A stretch of 64,000 nt of DNA from Cellvibrio sp. GTDB lineage: Bacteria; Pseudomonadota; Gammaproteobacteria; Pseudomonadales; Cellvibrionaceae. The stretch covers positions 682,001 through 746,000 of the forward strand of contig JADJRD010000001.1 of assembly GCA_016712405.1 (NCBI GenBank), read 5' to 3'. Shown here one piece after another: positions 46,997 to 56,310 of the stretch; positions within the stretch are counted from its first letter, which is position 1; the number at the start of each line of letters is the position of its first letter. Below the pieces are notes generated by a model. That model was not told the origin of the DNA and did not search any database. It saw nothing but the letters and a program-made list of their open reading frames with translations. The position numbers and the translations under genes are program-made.

Positions 46997-47041
46997 AAAG
47001 TGTTAAATCCTATCTAAAGTAAATTTTTTCTGGCGATTGAG

Positions 47042-48028
47042 TTAACCGCCAATCATCGCCAATTGTTTGGTTGATCCCGTTTGCTGCTGATGCAAATTAT
47101 GCCCGGCAGTTTTGTGCAGAATAGCTTGTTGTAAAAATTGAATGACCGGTTGTGGATCATCGGATTGCAATAAATCGCGAAATGACAAATGTTGTTCTGC
47201 AAATAAACACAAATATAATTCTGCTTGACTGGATACACGCAAACGATTGCAACTTGCACAAAAATCCTGACTGTAAGGCATGATCAATCCAATCGAACCT
47301 TTATAATCAGGATGATTGTATTCTTTCGCGGGGCCTGCATTGATGCTGCGAAGTTTTTGTGTCCATCCATCAGCAAGCAAACGTTGGCGAATGGATTCTG
47401 CACTCAAATGCTGACGTGCAAAAAAATCAACATTGTCACCCGTTTGCATTAATTCGATAAACCGCAGAGTAAGATTACGGGTTTTAATAAAATCCAAAAA
47501 ACTATCCAATTCCCGAGCATTTTGCTCACGCAATAACACGGTATTAATTTTAACCTGCTGAAAACCTAATGATTGAGCCTGCTCCAAGCCCTGTAAAATA
47601 CTTTGTAATTTTCCACTGCCGGTAATTAACTGAAACATTTCCGGCCTAAGGCTATCAACACTCACATTCAGTGCATCCAGCCCCGCCTCTCGCCAAGACG
47701 CCACATCTTTTTCCAAGCGAAAGCCATTGGTGGTCAAGGCAACAGATTTAATACCAGGAACGGATTTGCAGGTACGAATAATCTCGTTCAAATCACGACG
47801 CAGTGTTGGTTCACCACCAGTCAGACGAATTTTTTCAGTACCCAGCATCGCGAAAGCAGTGACCAAACGACGAATTTCAATCAGGGTTAAATCATCAGTC
47901 ATAGAATGGCAATCCGTACCATCCGGCAAACAATAATTACAGGTGAAATTGCATTTTTCGGTTAACGACAAACGCAAATAACGAAAGGAACGCGACCAAG
48001 CGTCACTTAATTGGGGGACAGTCAACAT
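47042..48028 (-). CDS. moaA: GTP 3',8-cyclase MoaA
   Basis: Radical-SAM enzyme for the first step of molybdenum cofactor synthesis, GTP to 3',8-cyclo-GTP. The N-terminal [4Fe-4S] cysteines are C26, C30 and C33 (CNFTCNYC). The C-terminal cluster uses FCASCNRLRVSSQAELYLC. The chain ends in the conserved Gly-Gly (MIGG) needed for activation by MoaC-type partners. The ATG at 48028 is correct because GGAAAGGTG just upstream is the conserved end of the Moco leader. The longer frame to 48043 would use codons inside that leader. Confidence 0.94.
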   Translation of the reverse strand: MLTVPQLSDAWSRSFRYLRLSLTEKCNFTCNYCLPDGTDCHSMTDDLTLIEIRRLVTAFAMLGTEKIRLTGGEPTLRRDLNEIIRTCKSVPGIKSVALTTNGFRLEKDVASWREAGLDALNVSVDSLRPEMFQLITGSGKLQSILQGLEQAQSLGFQQVKINTVLLREQNARELDSFLDFIKTRNLTLRFIELMQTGDNVDFFARQHLSAESIRQRLLADGWTQKLRSINAGPAKEYNHPDYKGSIGLIMPYSQDFCASCNRLRVSSQAELYLCLFAEQHLSFRDLLQSDDPQPVIQFLQQAILHKTAGHNLHQQQTGSTKQLAMIGG

Positions 48029-48034
48029 AAAACA

Positions 48035-48140
48035 CCTTTCCAAATTCGGGAGGCTAGCCAGTTTCCCGGCAAACCCATTGGCTTATCACCTTAACCCCAA
48101 CGGCCTTAGGTAAAATAAGCTCGGCGTGAACTCATGCTAA
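48035..48140 (-). promoter_or_regulatory. Molybdenum cofactor (Moco) riboswitch upstream of moaA
   Basis: On the minus strand the leader reads GCCTCCCGAATTTGGAAAGG then TGTTTT and the ATG. E. coli moaA has GCCTCCCGTATCTGGAAAGG in the same position, the conserved 3' part of the Moco RNA motif. Upstream GGCCGTTGG, GATAAGCC and GGGAAACTGGC provide further conserved-looking stems. Expected action: binding of Moco reduces moaA-moaB expression. Confidence 0.82.
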
Positions 48141-48305
48141 TGCTAATACACAACCAGATCAATTGTTATAACCGTAAAGGAGCGACCTCAATTACCACCT
48201 AAGAGGTAGATAAGCCAGCCGTAAAATCCATTACAACCCCTTCGCCCCACTGTAAACTGCGTGGTTTTTTATTGATCTCAATCTCGGTAAACACTCAAAA
48301 ACGCT

Positions 48306-49558
48306 ATGTTAAAACCTGAATTACTTTCCCCTGCCGGCAGCATGAAAGCCATGCAAATGGCCTTTACCTATGGTGCTGATGCAATTTATGCAGGCCTGCC
48401 TCGTTATAGCTTGCGTGTACGCAACAACGAATTCGATTTGGATAATTTGCGATCAGGTATTGATTACGCACACCAACACCAAAAACAATTTTATGTCGTC
48501 ACCAATTTGTTACCCCACAATAGCAAACTGAAAGATTTGGTAACTGACTTAACCCCCGTGATTAACATGAATCCTGATGCGCTGATTGTTTCAGATCCAG
48601 GAATTATTTATTTATTACGCGATGCATTTCCAAATCTGTCACTGCATCTATCAGTACAGGCCAACACCATGAACTGGTCTCGGTTAAATTTTGGCAAAAT
48701 GCTGGCATCAGTCGTGTTATTTTATCGCGCGAATTAGGATTGAATGAAATTGCTGAAATTAAGCAACGCTGCCCGGAAATTGAACTGGAAGTTTTTGTAC
48801 ACGGCGCATTGTGTATTGCCTATTCAGGACGCTGTTTGATTTCCAGCTACATGAATAAACGCGACGCCAATCAAGGTGCTTGCACCAATGCATGTCGATG
48901 GTCATATCAACCAAAAAATTTAATTGTGAGTGATAACAACAACGAAGAATTTGAATTGGAAGAAGACGAACAAGGCAGTTATTTATTTAATTCAAAAGAT
49001 TTGTGCGCGGTATCCTTGATTGAACAGTTAACCAATATTGGCGTGAATTCTCTTAAAATTGAAGGCCGCACCAAATCCCCTTACTACGTTGCCCGTACCG
49101 CACAAGTCTATCGCAAGGCTATTGATGATGCGCTGGCTAAAAAACCCTTTAATCCTGAACTCCTACAAGACCTGCAAGGCTTGGCTAATCGTGGCTATAC
49201 ACAAGGGTTTTTACAACGCCATCAATTACAATCCGATTCATTACAAAACTATGAGCGTGGCCACAGCGAAGGCGAACAACAATTGGTGGGCGAACTAGTC
49301 AACAACATCAACGGTCAGTATTGGGAAGTGAATGTCAAAAATCATTTTGAAATTGGCGATCAATTATTACTTATGACCCCCAGCGGAAATCAATATTTTC
49401 GATTGGAAAATATGTGGCAACAGGACGGTCAACCCACAGAAATCGCACCCGGATCAGGCCACACTGTATTAATACCTATTATGGATGTAGCAATGAAGGA
49501 GGAACAATTAATCTTCTGTATGCTGATTAAAATAGTAGGTAATCTTTATACTAACTAA
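48306..49558 (+). pseudogene. trhP: U32-family tRNA hydroxylation protein TrhP (YegQ), frameshifted
   Basis: Peptidase-U32-type protein required for 5-hydroxyuridine formation at tRNA position 34. The first frame has LLSPAGSMKAMQMAFTYGAD and AIYAGLPRYSLRVRNNEF. The second has VFVHGALCIAYSGRCLISSY and GACTNACRW, whose cysteines ligate an iron-sulfur cluster in relatives, plus SLKIEGRTKSPYYVARTA. One base is missing at about 48680: TCT-CGG needs a G to read WSAVKFWQNAGISRVILSRE in one frame. Length is one short of a multiple of three. Confidence 0.83.
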
Positions 49559-49563
49559 CACAA

Positions 49564-50037
49564 TTAAAACACCCGACCCAGAATTCTCTTAGCCGCATCC
49601 AGTACAAAATCCTGATAAGCCGCTTCATGCTGCATGCGTTCGAGATCAAATTTATTTTGTTCTGCCGGTGAAAGTTTTTTCCAGGCATCGAGATAAGGGA
49701 TGTGTTGGGTTTTTTCTTTTAGTTGATAAAAGGCTGAAAAATCCGTTTTTATTTTTTCATCCACACCCAAAACATCCAGCAAGCCTGAAATTCGTATACT
49801 AGCTTCAGTTAAACTCAATTCGTTGTTATCAAGCCCTTGAGCTAAGATCTGAATGCTTTTATTTAACCAGTCTCGATGAGCTCGCTGTGATTCTTGGTTC
49901 GCTATTTCCTGCTGTATTAATTTTTCTTTTCGAAGTTTAGTTTGGCGATTCACCTTAAGCACCAAACGAAACGCGATAACTGACAATATCGCAATAATGA
50001 TTAACCCAGCAATAATAAAAAAATGAATGATTGTCAT
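49564..50037 (-). CDS. DUF2489-type membrane protein
   Basis: A 157-residue protein with one N-terminal transmembrane helix (HFFIIAGLIIIAILSVIAFR) and a helical cytoplasmic domain containing LTEASIRISGLLDVLGVD and HIPYLDAWKKLSPAEQNKFD. This matches my memory of DUF2489, which has no known function. It lies just downstream of rmuC in the same direction and may be co-transcribed. Confidence 0.7.
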   Translation of the reverse strand: MTIIHFFIIAGLIIIAILSVIAFRLVLKVNRQTKLRKEKLIQQEIANQESQRAHRDWLNKSIQILAQGLDNNELSLTEASIRISGLLDVLGVDEKIKTDFSAFYQLKEKTQHIPYLDAWKKLSPAEQNKFDLERMQHEAAYQDFVLDAAKRILGRVF

Positions 50038-50057
50038 AGAGTATTAAGTTCACATCA

Positions 50058-51359
50058 CTAAATATTTGTCGAATCCAAATCTGGAATCTCGTCCAAACCG
50101 GCGTCCACATCGTCCAACAGATCCGAACTGATGGTTCGTTTTGTTTTAGCACCCAATCGACGAATATCGTCCACACGTTTTACCAGATTCCCTCTACCCG
50201 TTTGCAAACGTTCGCGTGCTTTAGTATATGACTCCTGGGTTTTCTTCAATGCATTGCCAATATCATCCATAGATTCCAGCAACAATACGAATTGGTCATG
50301 CAATGCACCCGCTTCTTTGGCAATACGCTCGGCGTGTTTGTTTTGTTTTTCGTAACGCCAAATATTATCGACTGTGCGCAAGGTTGCCAGCAAGGTAGTA
50401 GGACTAACCAAGATAATTTTTCGATCATAAGCTTCGCGGTACAAACTAGGTTCATGCTGCAATGCCAACATAAAAGCCGCTTCTATCGGAATAAAAATAA
50501 ACACAAAATCCAAAGACTTAATGCCGTCAATTTTTTCATAATCTTTAATACTTAAATTTTTTACATGCGACCGCAACGCGTGTACATGTGCAGACAAAAA
50601 TTGCTTTCTTTCTTCTTCATCGTCTGAACTGCAAAATTTTTCATAATCGACCAAAGAACATTTAGCATCAATCACTATATCTTTATTGTCAGGTAAGTGA
50701 ACAATAACATCCGGAATTAATCGCGCGCCATCAGCATTAGTGGAGCTGACTTGTGTATCGTACTCCCTACCCTTTTGTAAACCACAATCCTCTAACAAGC
50801 GCTCCAGTATGACTTCTCCCCAATTGCCTTGGGCCTTATGATTGCCTTTTAAAGCTTGCGCTAAATTAATCGCATCTTCACCAATCTTGTGTGCCTGTTT
50901 TTGTAATTCAATTATTTGCCCCGATAGCCGATTACGGTCCGCATTTTCTTTTTCGTAAGCATCTTCTACTTTTTTACGAAATTCCTGCAATTGGGTTTTC
51001 AAGGGATCAATGGTCGAATCCAATAATGTTTTGCTTTGTTGATTAAATTGTTGCCCTTTAGCTTCGAAAATTCGATTCGCCAAATTTTCAAACTCTTTGG
51101 CTAAATCCGCACGCGCGGTTTGCAAAAGCTGAATTTGTTCAGAAAATTGCTTTCTTTCTTGATGATTTTTTTCCTGCGCGCCCGCCAATTGCTCTCTCAA
51201 CTGAGACACCTGTTCATTTTGCAAGCGAACCGAGCCTTGATATTCCTGTTGGCGATGCTTTTCTTCCGTTAACTGTTGCTTATGCAAAATCGCATAAACC
51301 AAAAGGGCTCCCAGCAAAAATGAGAAGACCACCAATATAGAACCCAATATCAGGGACAT
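50058..51359 (-). CDS. rmuC: DNA recombination protein RmuC
   Basis: Membrane-anchored (residues ~1-24, ILVVFSFLLGALLVYAI) with a coiled coil to ~150 and a C-terminal nuclease-like domain. Motifs: GNWGEVILERLLEDCGL, IPDVIVHLPDNKDIVIDAKCSLVDYEKF, and YDRKIILVSPTTLLATLRTV. RmuC limits inversions at short inverted repeats in E. coli and has a PD-(D/E)XK-like core (here Asp and D-A-K). It diverges from murI. Confidence 0.93.
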   Translation of the reverse strand: MSLILGSILVVFSFLLGALLVYAILHKQQLTEEKHRQQEYQGSVRLQNEQVSQLREQLAGAQEKNHQERKQFSEQIQLLQTARADLAKEFENLANRIFEAKGQQFNQQSKTLLDSTIDPLKTQLQEFRKKVEDAYEKENADRNRLSGQIIELQKQAHKIGEDAINLAQALKGNHKAQGNWGEVILERLLEDCGLQKGREYDTQVSSTNADGARLIPDVIVHLPDNKDIVIDAKCSLVDYEKFCSSDDEEERKQFLSAHVHALRSHVKNLSIKDYEKIDGIKSLDFVFIFIPIEAAFMLALQHEPSLYREAYDRKIILVSPTTLLATLRTVDNIWRYEKQNKHAERIAKEAGALHDQFVLLLESMDDIGNALKKTQESYTKARERLQTGRGNLVKRVDDIRRLGAKTKRTISSDLLDDVDAGLDEIPDLDSTNI

Positions 51360-51460
51360 GAAAACCTCAGCATTAAAATCATTGTTTGTGTCTATACAGT
51401 AGATTTGAGTAAAATCGGCACATTCTATCAGTTTAGACTTGAAGCTTTTAGCTTAATCTT

Positions 51461-52306
51461 ATGAATTCACCTTCCCTAATTCAAACCCGCCCCAGCATTC
51501 TGGTTTTTGATTCCGGTGTCGGCGGGCTAAGTGTCGCAGCAGAAATTCAAAAAAAAATGCCTTTCTTGCAGATAGTCTACGCTTCAGACAATGCATTTTT
51601 TCCTTACGGCACCAAAGGTGAAACTGAATTAATCACACGCGTTGATAAAGTATTGAGCAAGATACTTTCCTTGCACAAGATCGACCTCATAGTAATCGCC
51701 TGCAATACCGCCAGCACGCTTACATTACCCCACTGCCGAGAGCGCTTCCCACTGCCAATAGTAGGGGTAGTGCCGGCTATAAAACCTGCCGCACAACTCA
51801 CACGAACCCGTGTTATTGGTTTGCTCGCAACTCCGGCAACTGTAGCAAGACCCTACACACAGGATCTTATCAAAGAACATGCTGCTTCCTGTAAAGTACT
51901 TTCAGTCGGCTCCAGTGAATTAGTCGCTACGGCAGAAAAAAAATTACGGGGTGAAATTCTCGATACTCAAACTATCGACTCAGTCATTAAACAATTTTTC
52001 GATCACCCCGATGGATCGAAAATGGATACGCTAGTTCTTGCCTGTACGCATTTCCCGTTAATTCGCGATGAGATACTGGCCTCATTGCATCGAATCAGTC
52101 CTGATCAGAGTTATTTATTGATTGACTCAGGCGAAGCGATTGCCCGTCGCGTAGAATCCTTGCTGTTAAACAATGACGCCTTGATTACAGAAAAAATTGA
52201 CAAGCATCAGGCGTTATTTACCAAGATGTCTGCGGACATAGAAAATTTGAAACCCGCTTTGTCAAAATATGGATTTGATCAAGTAGAGTTTATTGATATT
52301 GTGTAA
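51461..52306 (+). CDS. murI: Glutamate racemase
   Basis: Supplies D-glutamate for peptidoglycan. Residues ~14-22 DSGVGGLSV hold the first acid, Cys in IVIACNTASTL is one catalytic thiol and Cys in LVLACTHFPL the other. The ASDNAFFPYG and GVVPAIKPAA loops are normal. Length (281 residues) fits. No lesion in this essential gene. A promoter region is shared with the divergent rmuC. Confidence 0.94.
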   Translation: MNSPSLIQTRPSILVFDSGVGGLSVAAEIQKKMPFLQIVYASDNAFFPYGTKGETELITRVDKVLSKILSLHKIDLIVIACNTASTLTLPHCRERFPLPIVGVVPAIKPAAQLTRTRVIGLLATPATVARPYTQDLIKEHAASCKVLSVGSSELVATAEKKLRGEILDTQTIDSVIKQFFDHPDGSKMDTLVLACTHFPLIRDEILASLHRISPDQSYLLIDSGEAIARRVESLLLNNDALITEKIDKHQALFTKMSADIENLKPALSKYGFDQVEFIDIV

Positions 52307-52378
52307 TCGCTCGTCAAATCGAATTGAAATAGCTTATGATTCATCACACTGAAATCTTCTCAATTTTGTGAGTTAACT

Positions 52379-53903
52379 ATGACTAAAACTGCCAAAGCAA
52401 AATCTGCAATAAAAGAGTCCACTTTAAGCTTTTCCATTAAAGCGATTGATAGCGTTAAAACATCAACAGATTGTTTAATTCTACCCTGCTTTGAAAACGG
52501 TGAACTTGCAGCATCGACTGAAGCGGTTGATAAATCCACTCAAGGCGAAATAAAACGCTTGATTAGCCGCGAAAAATTTCAGGCTAAGCCTGGGCAAAGC
52601 TTATTGTTACTGTCTGTTCCTGCAATCGCCGCCGAACGTGTATTACTGCTGGGGTTTGGCTCTAAAGAAGTTTCTGCTGAAAACTTTCGTAAAACGCTTT
52701 CCAAGCTGAGCGAACTGGTAAAATCTTTACCCTCTAAAGACATCACTCTATGCCTTGATGACATTGTAGTAAAAGAAAAAAAACAGTGATTGGATAGCTC
52801 GCCAAATTGCCGAACAATTGGGTTTACTCACCTACACCAGCGATCAACTCAAAAGCAAAAAATCCGATACCCCACTTGCATTGAAAAAAGTACAGCTGAG
52901 TTTTAATAAGTCCGCAATAGGTCTTGCGGAAAAAGGATTAACCATTGGTCAAGCAGTAGTGAAAGGAATTAATCTCGCCCGCGAGCTGGGTGACCTACCC
53001 GGCAACATCTGCACTCCAACCTATTTAGCAGAAACCGCAAAAAAACTTTCCGCAAAAAACGCACTGAAACTCACAGTACTTGAAGAAAAAGAGATGAAAG
53101 TGCTCGGCATGGGTTCTCTATTGTCAGTGTCAGCCGGCAGTGATCAACCTGCAAAATTAATTGTGATGGAATATCAAGGTGGCGATAAAAAATCTGCACC
53201 CTACGCATTAGTTGGCAAAGGTATTACCTTTGATACTGGCGGCATCAGCCTCAAGCCTGGCCCGGGAATGGATGAAATGAAATTTGACATGTGTGGTGCA
53301 GCCAGTGTGTTAGGCACCATGCAAACATTGATTGAATTAAAACTGCCCATCAATGTTGTTGGCGTTATCGCAGCCAGTGAGAATATGCCAAACGGTAAAG
53401 CAACCAAACCAGGTGATATTGTCACGTCCATGTCGGGTCAAACGATTGAAATTTTAAATACCGATGCTGAAGGCCGTTTGGTTTTGTGTGATGCATTAAC
53501 CTACACCGAAAAATTTAAACCCAAAACTGTGATTGATATTGCAACCTTAACCGGTGCCTGTGTGATTGCATTGGGCAATCATGCAAGTGGATTATTTAGT
53601 AATCATGATGCGCTGAGCAACGAAATAGTCAAAGCTGGAAATGAATCCAATGATCGCGCCTGGCCTATGCCACTTTGGGATGATTACCAAAAACAACTGG
53701 ACAGTAATTTTGCGGATATCGCCAACATCGGCGGAAAAGAAGGCGGCAGTATTACCGCCGCTTGTTTCCTTTCGCGCTTTACTAAAAATATGAAATGGGC
53801 ACACTTGGATATAGCAGGAACTGCTTGGAAATCTGGTTCAGCAAAAGGTGCAACTGGGCGCCCTGTTGGACTCTTGGTTCAATACTTGTTAAATCAAATT
53901 TAA
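52379..53903 (+). pseudogene. pepA: Leucyl aminopeptidase PepA, frameshifted
   Basis: M17 metalloaminopeptidase, also a DNA-binding accessory in Xer recombination. The first 136 codons are the N-terminal regulatory domain (ERVLLLGFGSKE). The frame breaks in the A8 run 52776-52783; deleting one A joins it to WIARQIAEQLG. The catalytic domain is complete, with GKGITFDTGGISLKPGPGMD and the metal-binding NTDAEGRLVLCDALTY. Length is one over a multiple of three. The intact reading would give ~507 residues, close to E. coli PepA. holC follows 26 bases later. Confidence 0.92.
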
Positions 53904-53929
53904 TCGCCAAGGCTAAGTAACAAATTCCC

Positions 53930-54373
53930 ATGACACAGATTGATTTCTATTTATTAGCGTCACAAGATCCTAAGACTCGTTGGGATTTTTGTTGTCGCTT
54001 GGTTGAAAAGGTACAGCGACTGGGACATCGAATTTTGGTTTCGGTTGATACTCAGCAAGACGCTGAAACCTTGAATCAACTGCTCTGGTCATTCAAACCG
54101 GAAAGTTTTATCCCTCATAGAATTATTAATGATACAAAATACCCTGCAATGCCTGTTGAAATTACCTATTCCCCTGAAGCAGGAGACCATCAGGATGTGT
54201 TGCTCAACCTCGGCAAACAAATCCCTTCCTTCTTTAGTCGCTTTAACCGAATGAGTGAATTTGTGACGGAAGATGAAGAGACCAAAATATGGACGAGGGA
54301 ACACTATCGCTTTTATAAAGAACGAGGCTATCCTATAGAAACTCGCCCGATAGAGGCACGAAACTTAAGGTAG
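53930..54373 (+). CDS. holC: DNA polymerase III chi subunit HolC
   Basis: A 147-residue chi subunit, which links the clamp loader (through psi) to SSB. Family features: MTQIDFYLL start, RWDFCCRLVEKVQRLGHRIL, the QLLWSFKPESFIPHRII block, and EITYSPEAGDHQDVLLNL. pepA-holC order is common in gammaproteobacteria, usually followed by valS, which is absent here. The C-terminal ~25 residues (EHYRFYKERGYPIE) match the chi end. Confidence 0.9.
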   Translation: MTQIDFYLLASQDPKTRWDFCCRLVEKVQRLGHRILVSVDTQQDAETLNQLLWSFKPESFIPHRIINDTKYPAMPVEITYSPEAGDHQDVLLNLGKQIPSFFSRFNRMSEFVTEDEETKIWTREHYRFYKERGYPIETRPIEARNLR

Positions 54374-54380
54374 ATCTGTT

Positions 54381-54895
54381 ATGCCGCAGAATCCCCAAAA
54401 AACCAAAGGCGAAATATTGTCTGAATTGGAATCCATTAAAGGTTTGTTGCTGGAAGAAGATGACATTCCTATTTTGCAGGAAATTGATCCTCACCACCAT
54501 CCTGAATTACAGAAAGAGATTAACAACGAGCCTTTTAAAAAACCGTCTCAACTCGGTGGCACACAGACATCTATATTTGATGAAATCGACGATATCCCCA
54601 TCATTACCGACGTTGCTGTTCTGGATTCTACCTCTCACCACACTATGCCGAAAGCGGTTGGCGAAAATCCATTTTTACCGCAACACATTCGCGAGCGATT
54701 ACACGGTAATAATCCCCTCCCATTTTCGATATAGATTTGACACAGAAAATGAATAACCATTTGAAATCCAAACCACACACAGAAAACCGTCATGATCTGG
54801 TCAATGAATTAGTCAAACGCTATTTGCCACAGATTGAACAAGAGTTGCGATTAAAATTATTAGCAATGACTGAAGATGAGTTGAAGAAACTGTAA
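54381..54895 (+). pseudogene. Conserved protein encoded after holC, frameshifted near its 3' end
   Basis: Acidic, probably disordered N-terminal part with DDIPILQEID and DDIPIITDVA repeats and ENPFLPQHIRERLHG. The frame ends early at 54734. Adding one T to the T4 run 54723-54726 joins a second frame, PFFDIDLTQKMNNHLKSK, to a coding-like C-terminal helix (VNELVKRYLPQIEQELRLKL, ending MTEDELKKL) at 54895. The same organisation is known in pseudomonads between holC and valS. Function unknown; the short D-D-I-P repeats could be protein-binding motifs. Confidence 0.7.
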
Positions 54896-54988
54896 ATTCA
54901 AAAACTATCCCTGGCCTCAAAAACGCGCACAATCTCCTCTAATAAACGACTATAATGCCGCAACCATCAATTAAGACGGGATATTTCT

Positions 54989-55309
54989 ATGTTTTGTATC
55001 AGTGTACACATAACACCCGAACATAGCCGAGGCTTTGATCAACAGCGTTTTTTACAAAAAGTAAAATCCATTCGATCACCAGAGGTGGACGCCTTTGAAG
55101 AAAAAAACCAATTCCATTTAAGCTTTCATTTTTTTACCGAATATCCATCTGATCTTTGGACAAAATTACAAATGGCATTATTTGATCAATCAGAATATGC
55201 AGAAACTTTATTGGCAATCAGTATTGTGACCTGCGAAGGTGAAAACGAAGATGAGTATTGGTTGTTACATCATTTTGATCAAAGCCAACAACTTGATCAA
55301 TTGAAATAA
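54989..55309 (+). CDS. Hypothetical protein, 106 residues
   Basis: Contains ISVHITPEHSRGFDQQRFLQ, FHLSFHFFTEYPSDLWTKLQ, and an acidic C-terminus (CEGENEDEYWLLHHFDQSQQ). No signal or membrane segment; an alpha/beta fold is likely. I recognise no family. It is 17 bases before rbgA and in the same direction, so co-expression with a ribosome-related GTPase is plausible. Confidence 0.65.
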   Translation: MFCISVHITPEHSRGFDQQRFLQKVKSIRSPEVDAFEEKNQFHLSFHFFTEYPSDLWTKLQMALFDQSEYAETLLAISIVTCEGENEDEYWLLHHFDQSQQLDQLK

Positions 55310-55326
55310 ATTCAGGCAGAGATCGA

Positions 55327-56259
55327 ATGATTAATTGGTTCCCAGGACACATGCATAAAGCTCGCAAGGATATTGCGGAAGTCATGCCTCAGATCGACGT
55401 TGTCATTGAAGTGATTGACGCTCGCATACCGTTTTCCAGTGAAAATCCTCTGGTTCCTTCTTTGAGAGGCGACAAACCTCTTATTAAATTATTTAACAAA
55501 GCTGATCTTGCTGATCCAGAACTCACGCAAATCTGGATTGAGAAAATGGAACAGGAATCAGGTGTAAAAGCCATTGCTGTCAGCCAAGAAAGGCCTGAAC
55601 AGATTCGCGCTTTACTCCCACTTTGTGAATCATTAGTTCCTGAAAAATTACGCAGTATTCATCCAGCACGTGCCATGATTATGGGAATTCCCAATGTCGG
55701 AAAATCAACCATCATCAACACACTGGCTGGTCGCACTATTGCTAAAACGGGGAATGAAGCAGGCATTACCAAATCACAACAAAAAATAAAATTGGACAAC
55801 AATGTATTGCTCACTGACACCCCCGGGTTCTTATGGCCAAAACTTACCCCACCCTCTTGTGGTTTTCGTTTAGCCATTACCGGCGCGATTAAAGAAACGG
55901 TTTATGATTACGGTGAAATTGCATTTTTTGCAGCTGATTATTTATATCAATTTTATCCTGACACATTAAAAAATCGCTATCAGTTAGAAACTTTACCGGA
56001 TAACGATCAGGAAATTATTGAAGCTATAGGCATCAAACGAGGCTGTGCAGGAAAAGGCGGTCGAGTTGATCTACAAAAAGCTTCCACTTTATTAATTAAT
56101 GAAATACGTGCGGGCTTATTAGGCAGAATTACCTGGGAAACACCATCCATGGTTCAAGATGAAATCATCAAAGCTGAGGCTGAAGATCTTAAAAAAGCAG
56201 AGGAAAAAGAAGCACGCGACAGAGAAAGAAAATTAAAAACAAAAAAGAATCGTCGCTAA
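55327..56259 (+). CDS. Circularly permuted GTPase RbgA/YlqF family
   Basis: Order of GTPase motifs is permuted: G4 NKAD in LFNKADLADP comes first, then G1 MGIPNVGKSTIINTL, then G3 DTPG in LTDTPGFLWPKL. The C-terminal helical domain (IIEAIGIKRGCAGKGGRVDL) and a basic Lys/Glu tail follow. B. subtilis RbgA assembles the 50S subunit; in gammaproteobacteria the homologue is often annotated YlqF with unproven function. Length 310 residues. It is followed by a bidirectional terminator. Confidence 0.9.
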   Translation: MINWFPGHMHKARKDIAEVMPQIDVVIEVIDARIPFSSENPLVPSLRGDKPLIKLFNKADLADPELTQIWIEKMEQESGVKAIAVSQERPEQIRALLPLCESLVPEKLRSIHPARAMIMGIPNVGKSTIINTLAGRTIAKTGNEAGITKSQQKIKLDNNVLLTDTPGFLWPKLTPPSCGFRLAITGAIKETVYDYGEIAFFAADYLYQFYPDTLKNRYQLETLPDNDQEIIEAIGIKRGCAGKGGRVDLQKASTLLINEIRAGLLGRITWETPSMVQDEIIKAEAEDLKKAEEKEARDRERKLKTKKNRR

Positions 56260-56267
56260 TGGATAAA

Positions 56268-56293
56268 AAATAGCGGGCACTTGCCCGCTATTT
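56268..56293. terminator. Bidirectional terminator between rbgA/ylqF and the lipase gene
   Basis: AAATAGCGGGC and GCCCGCTATTT pair perfectly over 11 bp around ACTT, between two convergent genes. Confidence 0.8.
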
Positions 56294-56310
56294 GTACTGT
56301 CGAATCTTTC

